A stretch of 64,000 nucleotides of DNA from Bacillus suaedaesalsae (GCF_016890225.1 NZ_JAFELM010000028.1:143144-207143); one strand, 5' to 3'. Positions 44,538 to 53,382 are shown, counted from the first letter of the stretch. Made by a program: numbers and translations. Notes: generated by a model not told the origin, from the sequence alone.

Positions 44538-45863
44538 TTATACCTCTAAAGATTCTTTCGTTCGGTCTACAACTCTTACAGCTTTCCCTTCCGAACGCGG
44601 AATACTTTTCGGTTTATGAACTTTTACCTCAATTGAAACTAAACACTGATTCTTTATTATACAATAGATACGATTACTAAGATGACTTACATATTCATGA
44701 CTTAGGTTACCGTTGATACTCTTATAAAACTCTTCATCTACTTCTACATGAAGCTCTACGTTTAATAGACTCCCTTTCTGAGTTAAATGAATTTGGTAGT
44801 GTGGAACAATTTCATTCACAGTAAGCAAGAAATGCTCAATCTGTGAAGGGAACACATTCACTCCACGTATAATTAACATATCGTCAATCCTTCCTTTAAC
44901 TCGGGACATTCTGATTGTCGTTCGACCACAACTACATTTGTCTCTTGTTAACGATGCAATATCACCTGTACGGTATCGAATGACTGGAAAGGCTTCCTTA
45001 GTTAAACTTGTAAATACAAGTTCTCCGTCTTCCCCATCAGGAACTGGTTGCATGGTTTTGGGGTCTACTACTTCCACAAAAAAATGATCTTCTGCTACAT
45101 GTAGACCATTTTGAGCTTCATGGCACTCCATTGATACACCTGGTCCAATGACTTCGCTTAGACCATAGATATCACAAGCTTTAATTCCGAGCTTATCTTC
45201 AAGTGTTCGACGCATTTCTTCAGACCACGGTTCTGCTCCAAATACACCATATTTAAGAGATGTATTTCTTGGGTCGTTCCCTAACTCTTCCATTCTCTCT
45301 GCGATGTTTAGTACATAAGAAGGGGTTGCACAAATAACTGTCGGTTTAAAGTCTTCAATTAAAGCAATCTGCCTGTCTGTATTTCCTCCGGATACAGGAA
45401 CAGTTACCATACCTAGTTCCTCACTCCCGAAGTGTAAGCCTAGTCCACCAGTAAACAAGCCATAGCCATATGCATTATGTAAAAATTCACCCGGAGAGCC
45501 TCCAGCAGTTGCGATTGCTCTAGCTACAATCTCCGACCAGCTCTTAATATCATTTTTTGTGTAACCTACAACAGTAGGTTTACCACTAGTACCTGATGAA
45601 GCATGTACACGAACTAACTCTTTTTGTTCGACAGCAAACAAACCAAAAGGATAATGATTTCTTAAATCGCTCTTAACAGTAAAAGGAAGTTTGATAATAT
45701 CCCTAATTGATTGAATATCCCCTGAGGCAACACCAAACTCTTCAAACTTTTCTTTGTAGAAGGGTACCTTTTCACACACTCTTTTTACTGTCTCTTGTAG
45801 TCTTTCGAGCTGCAATTTTTCAATTTCACCTCTTGAAGCTGTTTCAATTTCATGCAAAATCAA
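44538..45863 (-). CDS. paaK: Phenylacetate-CoA ligase
   Basis: A 441-residue AMP-forming acyl-CoA ligase. It opens with ETASRGEIEKLQLERLQETV, has the phosphate-binding loop SSGTSGKPTVVGYT, the A5-like YGLSEVIGPGV and YRTGD motifs, and the hinge region VKGRIDDMLIIRGVNVFPSQ. Length and motifs match PaaK. It activates phenylacetate or a related aryl acid to its CoA thioester. No paaABCDE ring-epoxidation genes are in this window, so catabolism would be encoded elsewhere. Confidence 0.85.
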   Translation of the reverse strand: MILHEIETASRGEIEKLQLERLQETVKRVCEKVPFYKEKFEEFGVASGDIQSIRDIIKLPFTVKSDLRNHYPFGLFAVEQKELVRVHASSGTSGKPTVVGYTKNDIKSWSEIVARAIATAGGSPGEFLHNAYGYGLFTGGLGLHFGSEELGMVTVPVSGGNTDRQIALIEDFKPTVICATPSYVLNIAERMEELGNDPRNTSLKYGVFGAEPWSEEMRRTLEDKLGIKACDIYGLSEVIGPGVSMECHEAQNGLHVAEDHFFVEVVDPKTMQPVPDGEDGELVFTSLTKEAFPVIRYRTGDIASLTRDKCSCGRTTIRMSRVKGRIDDMLIIRGVNVFPSQIEHFLLTVNEIVPHYQIHLTQKGSLLNVELHVEVDEEFYKSINGNLSHEYVSHLSNRIYCIIKNQCLVSIEVKVHKPKSIPRSEGKAVRVVDRTKESLEV

Positions 45864-45920
45864 GAATTATTCCCCCTTCAAAACAAGTTAATTTTATTAT
45901 TCGCCACCACTTGTTTCTAT

Positions 45921-45963
45921 ATTTATATAACGTTTATTTAACGACATATAAATTTATCGTTAA
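45921..45963 (-). promoter_or_regulatory. Operator-like inverted repeat ahead of paaK
   Basis: Holds TTAACGA-N12-TCGTTAA (45938-45963), a perfect 7-bp dyad, plus an added TAACG at 45928-45932. The left half recurs before livH. The TetR-type PaaR repressor known to control Bacillus paa genes is a candidate binder; that assignment is inference. Confidence 0.6.
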
Positions 45964-45977
45964 CACCCTATATAAAA

Positions 45978-46006
45978 ACAATAAATTGGGCATGGGAGAT
46001 TGTCAA
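45978..46006 (-). promoter_or_regulatory. Predicted sigma-A promoter of paaK
   Basis: TTGACA (46006-46001), a 17-nt spacer, TATTGT (45983-45978) on the minus strand, with an AT-rich UP-like block upstream. Confidence 0.65.
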
Positions 46007-46043
46007 TATATTTTCTGAAAATTACATCTCTTTTTTGCGCAAA

Positions 46044-46077
46044 ATAAAAACCATTAGATATTCTTATCTAATGGTTC
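46044..46077 (-). terminator. Terminator of the SgrR-like gene
   Basis: AACCATTAGATA...TATCTAATGGTT, with the stop codon inside the stem and TTTTTATTTT after it. Confidence 0.8.
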
Positions 46078-47855
46078 ACTGTCTTCCTTATATGTCCTTT
46101 TACCCAAACATTCTTATAATCCACTTTCCCCCAAGCATTTAACATAATTCCACTCATCTCTTGACTGTGCTGTATGGTTTGCCTCGTATGATACAAGAAA
46201 ATTAAAGTGTAGGTTTTTCTTAATTGCTCTTCAAGAGCCATGAGGTGTTCCATTCGTTTCTCAAAACTTGTTTCCTGTTTACATCGGTCGATAGTATGAA
46301 TGACAACATTTTTCTGATTTTCACTTACATGATTATGAATATATCCATCTCTATATGTTAATGATTCAATTAAACTTATATCAGGCTGAACACCTAACAC
46401 TTCTCCTGTAAATATCATATCTATGTTCTCTATTATTTCCTTCCTTGCTAACTCTTTGATTGGCAATATCGTAACTGTAACATTAACTCCAATTTGACTT
46501 AGTTCTCTTTTGATCCAGTTTGTATTTACTATATTACTTTCCATTTCATATGAATAAAGCTCAAGTAATTCTCCTTTATAGCTTGATTTTTGGATGTATT
46601 CGCGAGCTAATTCTACCTGATATTCGTTCTTAAAGTGCTCATCACTATATTTGGGAAACAAGCTACAAGCCGGCATGCTTCTCATATCACCTAGTTCTGA
46701 AATCATCTTTTCACGGTCTAACGCAAAATGAATCGCCTTTCGAAATCGCACATCCTGCGTTGGTCCTGCTTTTCTACTATTGATCGTTATGAAACTTGCT
46801 CCTTGCTCAATATGCTGAATCTTCGTATGTTCCACATTTAGAACCTGATCGTCACCAAAATATATATCCTTTTTTTCAAGCATCTCCACTACTTTTGATT
46901 GTTCGAAGTTTGGCCATATCCACATTTCAATCGCATCTAAATGTGGTCTCCCTTCAAAATAATAATCATTTGCCTCTAAATATAAGATAGAATCATTATT
47001 CTTTTTTATACGAAAAGGACCTGTTCCTATCGGGTTTGCCTCAAATCCATGAAGCTCATTTAGGTTACTTGGCAAGATTGAACATTTTTCTGAACAAAGG
47101 TAGTTAAGGAATAATACATTTGTTTCGTTTAACGTAAATTTCACAGTATATGCATTCACTTTTTCAACGTTTTTTAAAGTGTTTTTTATTTCCTCGTAGC
47201 TAGATTTATGAAGTATTCTATGAAACGTAAACTCAACATCCTCTGCCGTCATCCGTTTGCCATGATGAAAACGCACACCTTTTCGAAGGTATAATGTCCA
47301 TTCTGTATACTCTTCATTACATTCCCAAAAGTGTGCAAGTGAAGGCCTTATCGTTTTTGTATTATTGTCAAACAAGACAAGCGTATTAAAAATTTGTTCT
47401 ATTAAATGACCTTCAGTGCGCCGGTTTACAAAGGTTGGATCTAGATCTAGAACGGATCTATAAAACGGAAACCGAAGTACATCCTCTTCATTTTCAGTTT
47501 GAAATCCAAAATGACGATATAACCATTCAGTAAACTCAAACTTTACTTGTTGAACCTGATGAATGAGCTTCCATGCTTCGTCTAATTTCTCTTCTAACGT
47601 AAGCTGCTTCGCTCTTTCTAATACGATATCGCTTAGAGGCATTAAGAAGGTTAGCTTAGACGTATTGCCACGACCTTTTCCAGGCATCCAATTGACGTAT
47701 TCGACGTCCGTCATTTTTTTTAGGAGCAACTGCGCATTTCTTCTTGTACATTTTAATGTCTGCAAAAGTTCGTCCATAAGTATAGGGAATGTTTCTCCTT
47801 CCCCTTTTGAACGATATTGCTTCCGAAGTGATATGTAATATTGCTCAATATTCAT
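46068..47855 (-). CDS. SgrR-family transcriptional regulator with solute-binding domain
   Basis: A 595-residue protein. The N-terminal ~110 residues are a winged-helix-type DNA-binding region (LLQTLKCTRRNAQLLLKKM). The rest is an SBP_bac_5 peptide-binding-like domain, as in E. coli SgrR (HFWECNEEYTEWTLYLRKGV and the DVRFRKAIHFALDREKM). The family senses small molecules and controls nearby exporters. It is divergent from an MFS transporter gene, 115 nt away, its likely target. Confidence 0.8.
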   Translation of the reverse strand: MNIEQYYISLRKQYRSKGEGETFPILMDELLQTLKCTRRNAQLLLKKMTDVEYVNWMPGKGRGNTSKLTFLMPLSDIVLERAKQLTLEEKLDEAWKLIHQVQQVKFEFTEWLYRHFGFQTENEEDVLRFPFYRSVLDLDPTFVNRRTEGHLIEQIFNTLVLFDNNTKTIRPSLAHFWECNEEYTEWTLYLRKGVRFHHGKRMTAEDVEFTFHRILHKSSYEEIKNTLKNVEKVNAYTVKFTLNETNVLFLNYLCSEKCSILPSNLNELHGFEANPIGTGPFRIKKNNDSILYLEANDYYFEGRPHLDAIEMWIWPNFEQSKVVEMLEKKDIYFGDDQVLNVEHTKIQHIEQGASFITINSRKAGPTQDVRFRKAIHFALDREKMISELGDMRSMPACSLFPKYSDEHFKNEYQVELAREYIQKSSYKGELLELYSYEMESNIVNTNWIKRELSQIGVNVTVTILPIKELARKEIIENIDMIFTGEVLGVQPDISLIESLTYRDGYIHNHVSENQKNVVIHTIDRCKQETSFEKRMEHLMALEEQLRKTYTLIFLYHTRQTIQHSQEMSGIMLNAWGKVDYKNVWVKGHIRKTVNH

Positions 47856-47872
47856 GGATTAGCCTCTTCCCT

Positions 47873-47908
47873 AAAAGGCGAAATTATTAAATTTACATTT
47901 TCGCTTTT
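47873..47908. promoter_or_regulatory. Inverted repeat between sgrR-like and MFS genes
   Basis: AAAAGGCGAAA...TTTCGCTTTT lies in the 115-nt divergent gap. It could be the regulator's operator or an RNA stem; AT-rich promoter-like sequence follows on the plus strand. Confidence 0.4.
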
Positions 47909-47970
47909 TCTTCCTCTTTTTTATTATTATAATTTTTTCCAGGTAAAGTTGTAAAGAGGAGTGAACGTGC

Positions 47971-49212
47971 GTGCAACCTTCAAAAGTAAAGAGTTTAGTT
48001 TATCAGCCAAAATCAAAACCTATTTGGCAACATGCCAATTTCATGATACTGCTTGTCTCAGGAGCAATTATCTCGTTCGGTAGTAAGATATATGAACTTG
48101 CCTTGCCCTTGTTGTTATATCAACAAACAAACTCTCCTGTCGTTATGTCCACAATGCGAGGAATTGAGTTTTTACCAAATTTATTGTTAGCAATGTTCAT
48201 TGGCGTCCTTGTAGATCGTGCACATAAAAAGAAATGGTCACTATGGACCATATTTCTCCAAGTTGTCATTTTGTTCATTTTATTCTTCTCCGTGCAGATG
48301 GGAAGAAGTTCAACAATCCTGTTTTACATTTGCGGTTTTTTCTTAATGACCTTTAGCTACGCCTTTTTCAATGCGAGAGTGAGTATGGTAAAACAATCAC
48401 TGCCAACTGAAATGCTCACACAAGCTAACGCTTCCTTTAATTTTGTTTTTACCTTTATTAGTATTATGGGACCAGCTTTAACAGGATTAATTCTAATGTT
48501 ATCGAGCATTCATACAGGATTTTTACTAACAGCGATTTCGTTTGGTTTCGCGTTTTTCATTTTATTGTTGTTAAAAACAGATGAAGAAATTTCATTGACG
48601 AAAAAGGTTGGGTTTTGGAAGGAATTAAAAGAAGGATGGGTGGAGTTATTCCGCAATCGAACATTATGGATGATTACAGTAGCGGTTATTTTCTTAAATT
48701 CCACAGCTGGTATGGTGGACACGACAATTATTTTCTTTTCGAAGGATGTATTGAAATTAAGTGATGCCCAGCTAGGTACACTACTTTCGTCTGCTGGCCT
48801 TGGAGGATTGATCGGAAGCTTCTTAATTGGAAAGGTTCGTAAGCTTTGGAGTACAGGTAGAATCATTGCGGTGACTACGTTACTAATTGGATTCACGTAT
48901 CTAATGATGTATATGTCAGAATCAGCTCTATTTTTTGCTATTGGACTTTGTTTGAACGGTATTTTGACTACAATTAGTAGTGTGTCCATTTGGACGTATC
49001 GACAAGAGTCAACTCCACATCATCTGATCGGTAGAATAAGTGGAATTACTGGTTCTGTCTTTAAACTCAGTATGCCTTTTGCCATTTTTGCAGCAGGTTG
49101 GATTTCAGAATTATCGAATCCATCCCACGTCTTTATGATTGCATTTATCGGCAATATATTTATCTTCATCTTTTGCCGATTTAGTTTATTATGGACGAAT
49201 AAGAACGCATAA
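47971..49212 (+). CDS. MFS transporter
   Basis: A 413-residue protein with twelve predicted helices and the loop motif VDRAHKKKWSL between helices 2 and 3 (MFS motif A-like). It resembles the MdfA/enterobactin-exporter-like MFS branch. GTG start with GAGGAG upstream. Divergent from the SgrR-like gene and probably controlled by it; export of a small molecule is likely. Confidence 0.8.
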   Translation: MQPSKVKSLVYQPKSKPIWQHANFMILLVSGAIISFGSKIYELALPLLLYQQTNSPVVMSTMRGIEFLPNLLLAMFIGVLVDRAHKKKWSLWTIFLQVVILFILFFSVQMGRSSTILFYICGFFLMTFSYAFFNARVSMVKQSLPTEMLTQANASFNFVFTFISIMGPALTGLILMLSSIHTGFLLTAISFGFAFFILLLLKTDEEISLTKKVGFWKELKEGWVELFRNRTLWMITVAVIFLNSTAGMVDTTIIFFSKDVLKLSDAQLGTLLSSAGLGGLIGSFLIGKVRKLWSTGRIIAVTTLLIGFTYLMMYMSESALFFAIGLCLNGILTTISSVSIWTYRQESTPHHLIGRISGITGSVFKLSMPFAIFAAGWISELSNPSHVFMIAFIGNIFIFIFCRFSLLWTNKNA

Positions 49213-49248
49213 AAAAACTCGGGTACTATTAGTTCCCGAGCTTAATTT
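49213..49248 (+). terminator. Terminator after the MFS gene
   Basis: CTCGGG...CCCGAG followed by CTTAATTTTG; also serves the convergent small gene. Confidence 0.7.
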
Positions 49249-49415
49249 TGCTGTTCCATTTCTTCTTCGAAATAAAAGGATGCTGGATATTCCTTTAATG
49301 TATATGAGTATCTTTTCATGTTGGCAACATAACTAAAATCATTAATCGTTACAATTTCTCCAGTTTGTTTTAAGTAGACCTTCTCATTAACCTGAAACTT
49401 ATTTTTATTTTTCAT
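49242..49415 (-). CDS. Small protein of unknown function (57 aa)
   Basis: Starts at the ATG at 49415 (GGAAGG upstream). The N-terminal ~25 residues (MKNKNKFQVNEKVYLKQTG) are KOW- or SH3-like, as in small DNA/RNA-binding or metabolic adaptor proteins. No family recognised. Confidence 0.55.
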   Translation of the reverse strand: MKNKNKFQVNEKVYLKQTGEIVTINDFSYVANMKRYSYTLKEYPASFYFEEEMEQQN

Positions 49416-49546
49416 GAAAGTACACCTTCCTTCTACTTCTATTATCTCATACATTTGAAATTAAGACATATTTTATATTTTTATTTATGTCCAACCTCAT
49501 TATTGGAAATACTAGTTAACGAATACTAATATAAGGAGGGTTTTTC

Positions 49547-50236
49547 ATGAGTTTAGAATGGTTTCACCGTATGGAAAATGCAGTTAGAATTGGGTTACCT
49601 GATCTTTGCGAATCGTTTGACGATTTTGAAATTTTGTTTGATACGAATACAACAACGTATCATCCTGAATTTATTTTTTCCATTCAAACAATTGATCATG
49701 ATGAAGAATTTTGTGTTGTAAGTTTCGATCCAACTAATCAAGAGTTTTACTCGTTCTATTATCATGAGGACCTCGACATCCAATCGAAAGTTATCTTTAT
49801 TGATGCTGATGAAGTGCTCGGGTTTGTACATGCAACATTCCATGAGTATATTGGTGATATTGATGAAGATGAATTGTTTGATGAGGATGAGGATGATTTA
49901 GACGATGTCGAGTATGTAAACACCGATGATGATGATGACGAATTCGATGATCGTGAGTACATAGGTGACAACCTAGAAGAATTAAAAGAGCACATTGAAT
50001 GGATATCAAATGACAAGCATCTTCACATTGAAGACGAAGAGCATGATCAATATAATATACACTTACGTCTTGGTCGCGATCTCGAAACGGGTGACGGCGT
50101 GCTATATCGCCACACCATTATGAATCATAAAGGTGAAGACCTAGAGGACGAAATGATATTCTACTTTAAAGAAGACGAAGCATCTTACATCGCAGACCTT
50201 TTTAATGAATATACAGGAACCAACATTAGCCACTAA
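49547..50236 (+). CDS. Highly acidic protein of unknown function
   Basis: A 229-residue soluble protein. Residues about 104-145 are almost all Asp/Glu (ELFDEDEDDLDDVEY and TDDDDDEFDD), a disordered acidic linker between two folded parts. AAGGAGGG before the ATG. No family recognised. Confidence 0.65.
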   Translation: MSLEWFHRMENAVRIGLPDLCESFDDFEILFDTNTTTYHPEFIFSIQTIDHDEEFCVVSFDPTNQEFYSFYYHEDLDIQSKVIFIDADEVLGFVHATFHEYIGDIDEDELFDEDEDDLDDVEYVNTDDDDDEFDDREYIGDNLEELKEHIEWISNDKHLHIEDEEHDQYNIHLRLGRDLETGDGVLYRHTIMNHKGEDLEDEMIFYFKEDEASYIADLFNEYTGTNISH

Positions 50237-50241
50237 ATAGA

Positions 50242-50270
50242 AAAAATCCGACATGTGTCGGATTTTTTTA
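50242..50270 (+). terminator. Terminator after the acidic protein gene
   Basis: AAATCCGACA-TG-TGTCGGATTT with seven T. Confidence 0.85.
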
Positions 50271-50349
50271 TGACGTTTGGGTATTCGCCCTACCATAATC
50301 CCACCTAAATACATACTTTATAGTACATCGTTACTGGAGGTGACATGGT

Positions 50350-50466
50350 ATGTACGGTTGTGGTGGATATGGTTACGCAGCACCAACTTACGGTTATGGT
50401 AACAGTTTCGTTCTAATCGTAGTGTTGTTTATCTTGTTAATAATTGTTGGGGCAGCTTGGGCTTAA
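50350..50466 (+). CDS. YjcZ-family sporulation peptide
   Basis: A 38-residue peptide: a Gly/Tyr-rich head ([17 protein letters not shown]) and one hydrophobic helix ([18 protein letters not shown]). This is the plan of YjcZ-like sporulation proteins. ATG at 50350 with GGAGG about 9 nt upstream; a different-frame ATG at 50345 runs elsewhere. Followed by a strong terminator. Confidence 0.85.
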   Translation: MYGCGGYGYAAPTYGYGNSFVLIVVLFILLIIVGAAWA

Positions 50467-50472
50467 TAGTAG

Positions 50473-50514
50473 AAAAAAGTGAAGTCTTCAAATCACGAGG
50501 ACTTCACTTTTTTA
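50473..50514. terminator. Bidirectional terminator
   Basis: AAAAGTGAAGTCTTC...GAGGACTTCACTTTT. Confidence 0.85.
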
Positions 50515-50955
50515 CTTTAGTTGCTTTGAAAAATGACTAAACTGTCCGTCATTTTCATAACATTCGTATCCTGAGGATTCATATAAAAGAATCGCACTTT
50601 GCCAATCATTATTTGTTTCAAGGACGAGCCTTGAATAACCATAATCTATTGCATATTCCTCTAAAGCATGAACCATTATTCGAGCAAACCCTTGTCCACG
50701 ACTAGATCTTCCCACTGACATTCTTTCGATTCTACCTGTGCTCTGATTTTCTTTTGATATTGCCCCCGTGCATACGAGTAAGCCCTTTTCTTTTCCAATG
50801 AGAAAGACAGATCCGTCTTTTAAATAATTTCCTATAATATCATTCAAGTCAGGATTTAACGTAGGATCTAAAAGACCAAATCTCTCTTCTAAACCTTTTA
50901 ATACTAATTCCTTTGCCTGATCAGCCTCATTCGGAGTAATGACAGTTATATTCAC
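50512..50955 (-). CDS. GNAT-family N-acetyltransferase
   Basis: A 147-residue GNAT protein: acetyl-CoA loop VGRSSRGQGFARIMV and YESSGYECY near the C-terminus. GTG start. Substrate unknown. Confidence 0.8.
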   Translation of the reverse strand: MNITVITPNEADQAKELVLKGLEERFGLLDPTLNPDLNDIIGNYLKDGSVFLIGKEKGLLVCTGAISKENQSTGRIERMSVGRSSRGQGFARIMVHALEEYAIDYGYSRLVLETNNDWQSAILLYESSGYECYENDGQFSHFSKQLK

Positions 50956-51008
50956 TTCTCTTCACCCATCAACCATTATACAATGTCATTTTCAAGAGAT
51001 AAATAGTT

Positions 51009-52226
51009 TCAGCCCTCGAAATCTTCAAAATCTGCAATTCCTCCGTATGGATTATATAGAATCGCTTTATCCCCTACGTTTTTCCATATATGTCGCTTCG
51101 CTTTCCATGCTAAATAGTTTGTTTTTTTCTTCGAACCTTTTACACTCGAATAGACTGTTACCGATTCACCCGAACGTAGTACAAAGTTATTAGGAAAATG
51201 AAATACATGATTTCCAGCTTCTGAAATTAGCTTCCAGCCTTTCATCAATACATCCTCATTCATGTTGTTCTTAATCGTAACCTCTTCATCTTTTACATCA
51301 AGCTTAGTAATCGCAATCTTCCCTTCATATGGAAGAGGTTTTTCATTAAGAACAAGTTGACCTAATACGCTTTTTTTAGAAGAAATATCGTAGCTCCATC
51401 CATTTGTTTTCACAATAATCGCACCTGATTGTGCGGTTGAATACATTGTGGTACCCAACCCTTTCAACCGTTCCACAACATCTTTATGGGGATGTCCATA
51501 CAAATTATCATTACCATATGACAAGATCGTCACATCAGGCTTCACTTCTTTTAATAGGGATTGTGCGCTTGAAGTATACGAACCATGATGACCAGCTTTT
51601 AAGATCTCGGCTTCTAAGTCGTAATCCCTAACCATATCTTGCTCTGCACCAACTTCTGCATCCGCTGCAAGTAAATAATCAATTTTCCCCATCGTTAATT
51701 TCAATACAACTGATGCCTCATTGTTATCTTCTTCTCCATTGTTACTATTCAAGACATTAATATTTACCCATTTATCAAGGTGAATAGTTTGTCCTTCCTT
51801 TGCTATCACAATTGGGATACGATGAGCACTTAGTATCTCAACATATTCCCTGTAAGTTTCAGTTGTATGAGATTTCCCGCTATCAAGCACCTGCTTGACA
51901 TTCAGCTCACCCAGCACATCAAGTAATCCGCCTAAATGATCTTCATCTGGATGAGTCGAAACAACAAGATCAAGCTCGTAAATATTATGTTGCTTCAAAT
52001 AATTTACCACTGTACTTCCTTTAACACGTGGTCCCCCATCTACAAGCATCGTTTTCCCATTTGGAAAAATGACGAGCGCACTATCCCCTTGCCCAACATC
52101 TAAAAAATGCACTTCTAACTCTGGCGTTTGAAACCATTTCGCATCAGCATATTGAATAGATGAGAAATCAAGCAATATGCTCATTACGATGATTATCACG
52201 AACCAAGAATAAAACGGTCTATTCAT
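51009..52226 (-). CDS. Exported metallo-beta-lactamase-fold protein with lamin-tail domain
   Basis: A 405-residue protein. A signal/TM segment (about residues 7-25) is followed by a ComEC-Rec2-like MBL domain: FLDVGQGDSALV, the metal motif STHPDEDHLGG, and AGHHGSYTSS. Residues about 300-400 form a lamin-tail-like domain (ITKLDVKDEEVTIKNN and NYLAWKAKRHIW). MBL enzymes of this group cleave nucleic acids or nucleotides; here it should act outside the cell or at the membrane. Confidence 0.8.
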   Translation of the reverse strand: MNRPFYSWFVIIIVMSILLDFSSIQYADAKWFQTPELEVHFLDVGQGDSALVIFPNGKTMLVDGGPRVKGSTVVNYLKQHNIYELDLVVSTHPDEDHLGGLLDVLGELNVKQVLDSGKSHTTETYREYVEILSAHRIPIVIAKEGQTIHLDKWVNINVLNSNNGEEDNNEASVVLKLTMGKIDYLLAADAEVGAEQDMVRDYDLEAEILKAGHHGSYTSSAQSLLKEVKPDVTILSYGNDNLYGHPHKDVVERLKGLGTTMYSTAQSGAIIVKTNGWSYDISSKKSVLGQLVLNEKPLPYEGKIAITKLDVKDEEVTIKNNMNEDVLMKGWKLISEAGNHVFHFPNNFVLRSGESVTVYSSVKGSKKKTNYLAWKAKRHIWKNVGDKAILYNPYGGIADFEDFEG

Positions 52227-52305
52227 TGTTTTATCCCCCTTATCCTTTGTCGTGTTAGAGTGTGTGACTAACGGGAAAATTATGTAAGTAAATACAATAC
52301 TTTCA

Positions 52306-52333
52306 CAAAAAAAAAAGCCCTAATCTAGGACTC
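52306..52333 (-). terminator. Terminator after the 50-aa gene
   Basis: AGTCCTA-GA-TTAGGGCT followed by nine T on the minus strand. Confidence 0.8.
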
Positions 52334-52484
52334 AATCCTCCATAAATTGACGAGCATAATACAGTGATTCTTCATCCATAGAATGTTGATTTTTCACTTT
52401 TTGCAAATCTTCACGACGTTCTTCCTCAATCATTTGAAAAGAACCAGAGATATTGGGAGTACTATTTGTTTCTTTTTTAGACAT
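52332..52484 (-). CDS. Small soluble protein of unknown function (50 aa)
   Basis: An open frame of 50 codons from the ATG at 52484, with AAGGAG 8 nt upstream and a terminator at its stop. The product starts MSKKETNSTPNISGSFQMIE and ends ESLYYARQFMED: acidic, helical, no membrane segment. Too short for many gene finders. Unrecognised. Confidence 0.65.
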   Translation of the reverse strand: MSKKETNSTPNISGSFQMIEEERREDLQKVKNQHSMDEESLYYARQFMED

Positions 52485-52576
52485 TTCAGACGCTCCTTTT
52501 TTCACTAGTATTGCCGAAAAGGAATGAATTACTCGGTCTTTGGCAAACTAAGAAAAAAATAAGGAGTTCTTGAACT

Positions 52577-52978
52577 ATGAAGATAGCAATTATGCTTTGT
52601 TTATTATTATATATTTCAGGTTGCGGTAATATTGGTCCCGAGCAAGCAAATTCAGCTAGAGGTTCTCTATTACCGACTGCTTTATCTCACGCTCCACGAT
52701 CAGTCGGATACGAACCCAATGACACATTATCAATGGACCATTTGCTAGCAGGAAGAATTAAAGGGAAAATCAAACAAGCACTGCCAAATGAACAAGTTAA
52801 AGTATTAGTAGACGGTAATCGCATTATTATTAGTAGTCCGAATCGAGAAAATGAAGAAGTTGTAAAGCAAATTCGTCATTCTGTTGGTGATTTAAGCAAC
52901 GGTCGGAGTGTAATCGTCGTTTCTGAAGACGTATATACACTTTACGACAAAGGAAATAAGAATCGTTACACTCAATAA
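52577..52978 (+). CDS. YhcN/YlaJ-like sporulation lipoprotein
   Basis: A 133-residue lipoprotein with lipobox YISGC near residue 16 and a C-terminal domain of the YhcN/YlaJ type (ADHLLAGRIKGKIKQ-like and VDGNRIIISSP), found in spore membrane or coat-associated proteins. Ends at a strong terminator. Confidence 0.7.
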   Translation: MKIAIMLCLLLYISGCGNIGPEQANSARGSLLPTALSHAPRSVGYEPNDTLSMDHLLAGRIKGKIKQALPNEQVKVLVDGNRIIISSPNRENEEVVKQIRHSVGDLSNGRSVIVVSEDVYTLYDKGNKNRYTQ

Positions 52979-53002
52979 CCATTTTAATTATTATCACAAT
53001 AA

Positions 53003-53033
53003 AAAGGACCCTACTCTAACCTGAGTAGGGTCA
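53003..53033 (+). terminator. Terminator after the YhcN/YlaJ-like gene
   Basis: GGACCCTACTC-TAACCT-GAGTAGGGTC, with purine-rich flanks. Confidence 0.7.
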
Positions 53034-53069
53034 ACATGTGTGTGTGTGTTTGGTGTATATGTAGTCCCG

Positions 53070-53183
53070 TCATGCCGTAACCGTATAGAAAACCTGAACT
53101 TGCTCCAGGTGGATTGCTGCAACTTCCCTTCTCGCGATCTCAGTCTTAATATGAGCATGGCGTTCGAGTCGTAATGTTAGCAT
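53070..53183 (-). CDS. Candidate small protein, 37 aa
   Basis: A minus-strand frame begins MLTLRLERHAHIKTEIARRE and ends EQVQVFYTVTA. It is amphipathic and has a protein-like composition in a gap with no other gene. The ribosome-binding site is weak (AAGCGG). A perfect 8-bp dyad, TTTGTTCA-N16-TGAACAAA, lies 13-44 nt upstream and could be an operator or leader hairpin. A structured RNA is the alternative. Confidence 0.4.
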   Translation of the reverse strand: MLTLRLERHAHIKTEIARREVAAIHLEQVQVFYTVTA

Positions 53184-53195
53184 TCCGCTTCTATA

Positions 53196-53227
53196 TTTGT
53201 TCAGTTTTTTATGTGGTCATGAACAAA
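53196..53227. promoter_or_regulatory. Inverted repeat before the 37-aa frame
   Basis: TTTGTTCA (53196-53203) and TGAACAAA (53220-53227), a perfect 8-bp dyad with a 16-nt spacer. Confidence 0.4.
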
Positions 53228-53382
53228 ACAGGATTATATAAACTGTTTTATGCTTCAAAGGGGGTGTAAGGTGTTACTTACATATTTGATTATATGGTAG
53301 ATTACTTGCCTTTGCATTAGTAAATAGTAGGTAGGACTTCTAAAGACTGACATTGACTTTGTATTGAACTTGTGACAAACAC

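Noticed and set aside
49762..50016. Serine- or histidine-rich minus-strand reading frames
   Set aside because: They are antisense shadows of the Asp/Glu-rich stretch in the acidic protein gene.
53037..53056. (TG)n tract as phase-variation element
   Set aside because: Only about seven repeats, intergenic, with no promoter or reading frame depending on its length.
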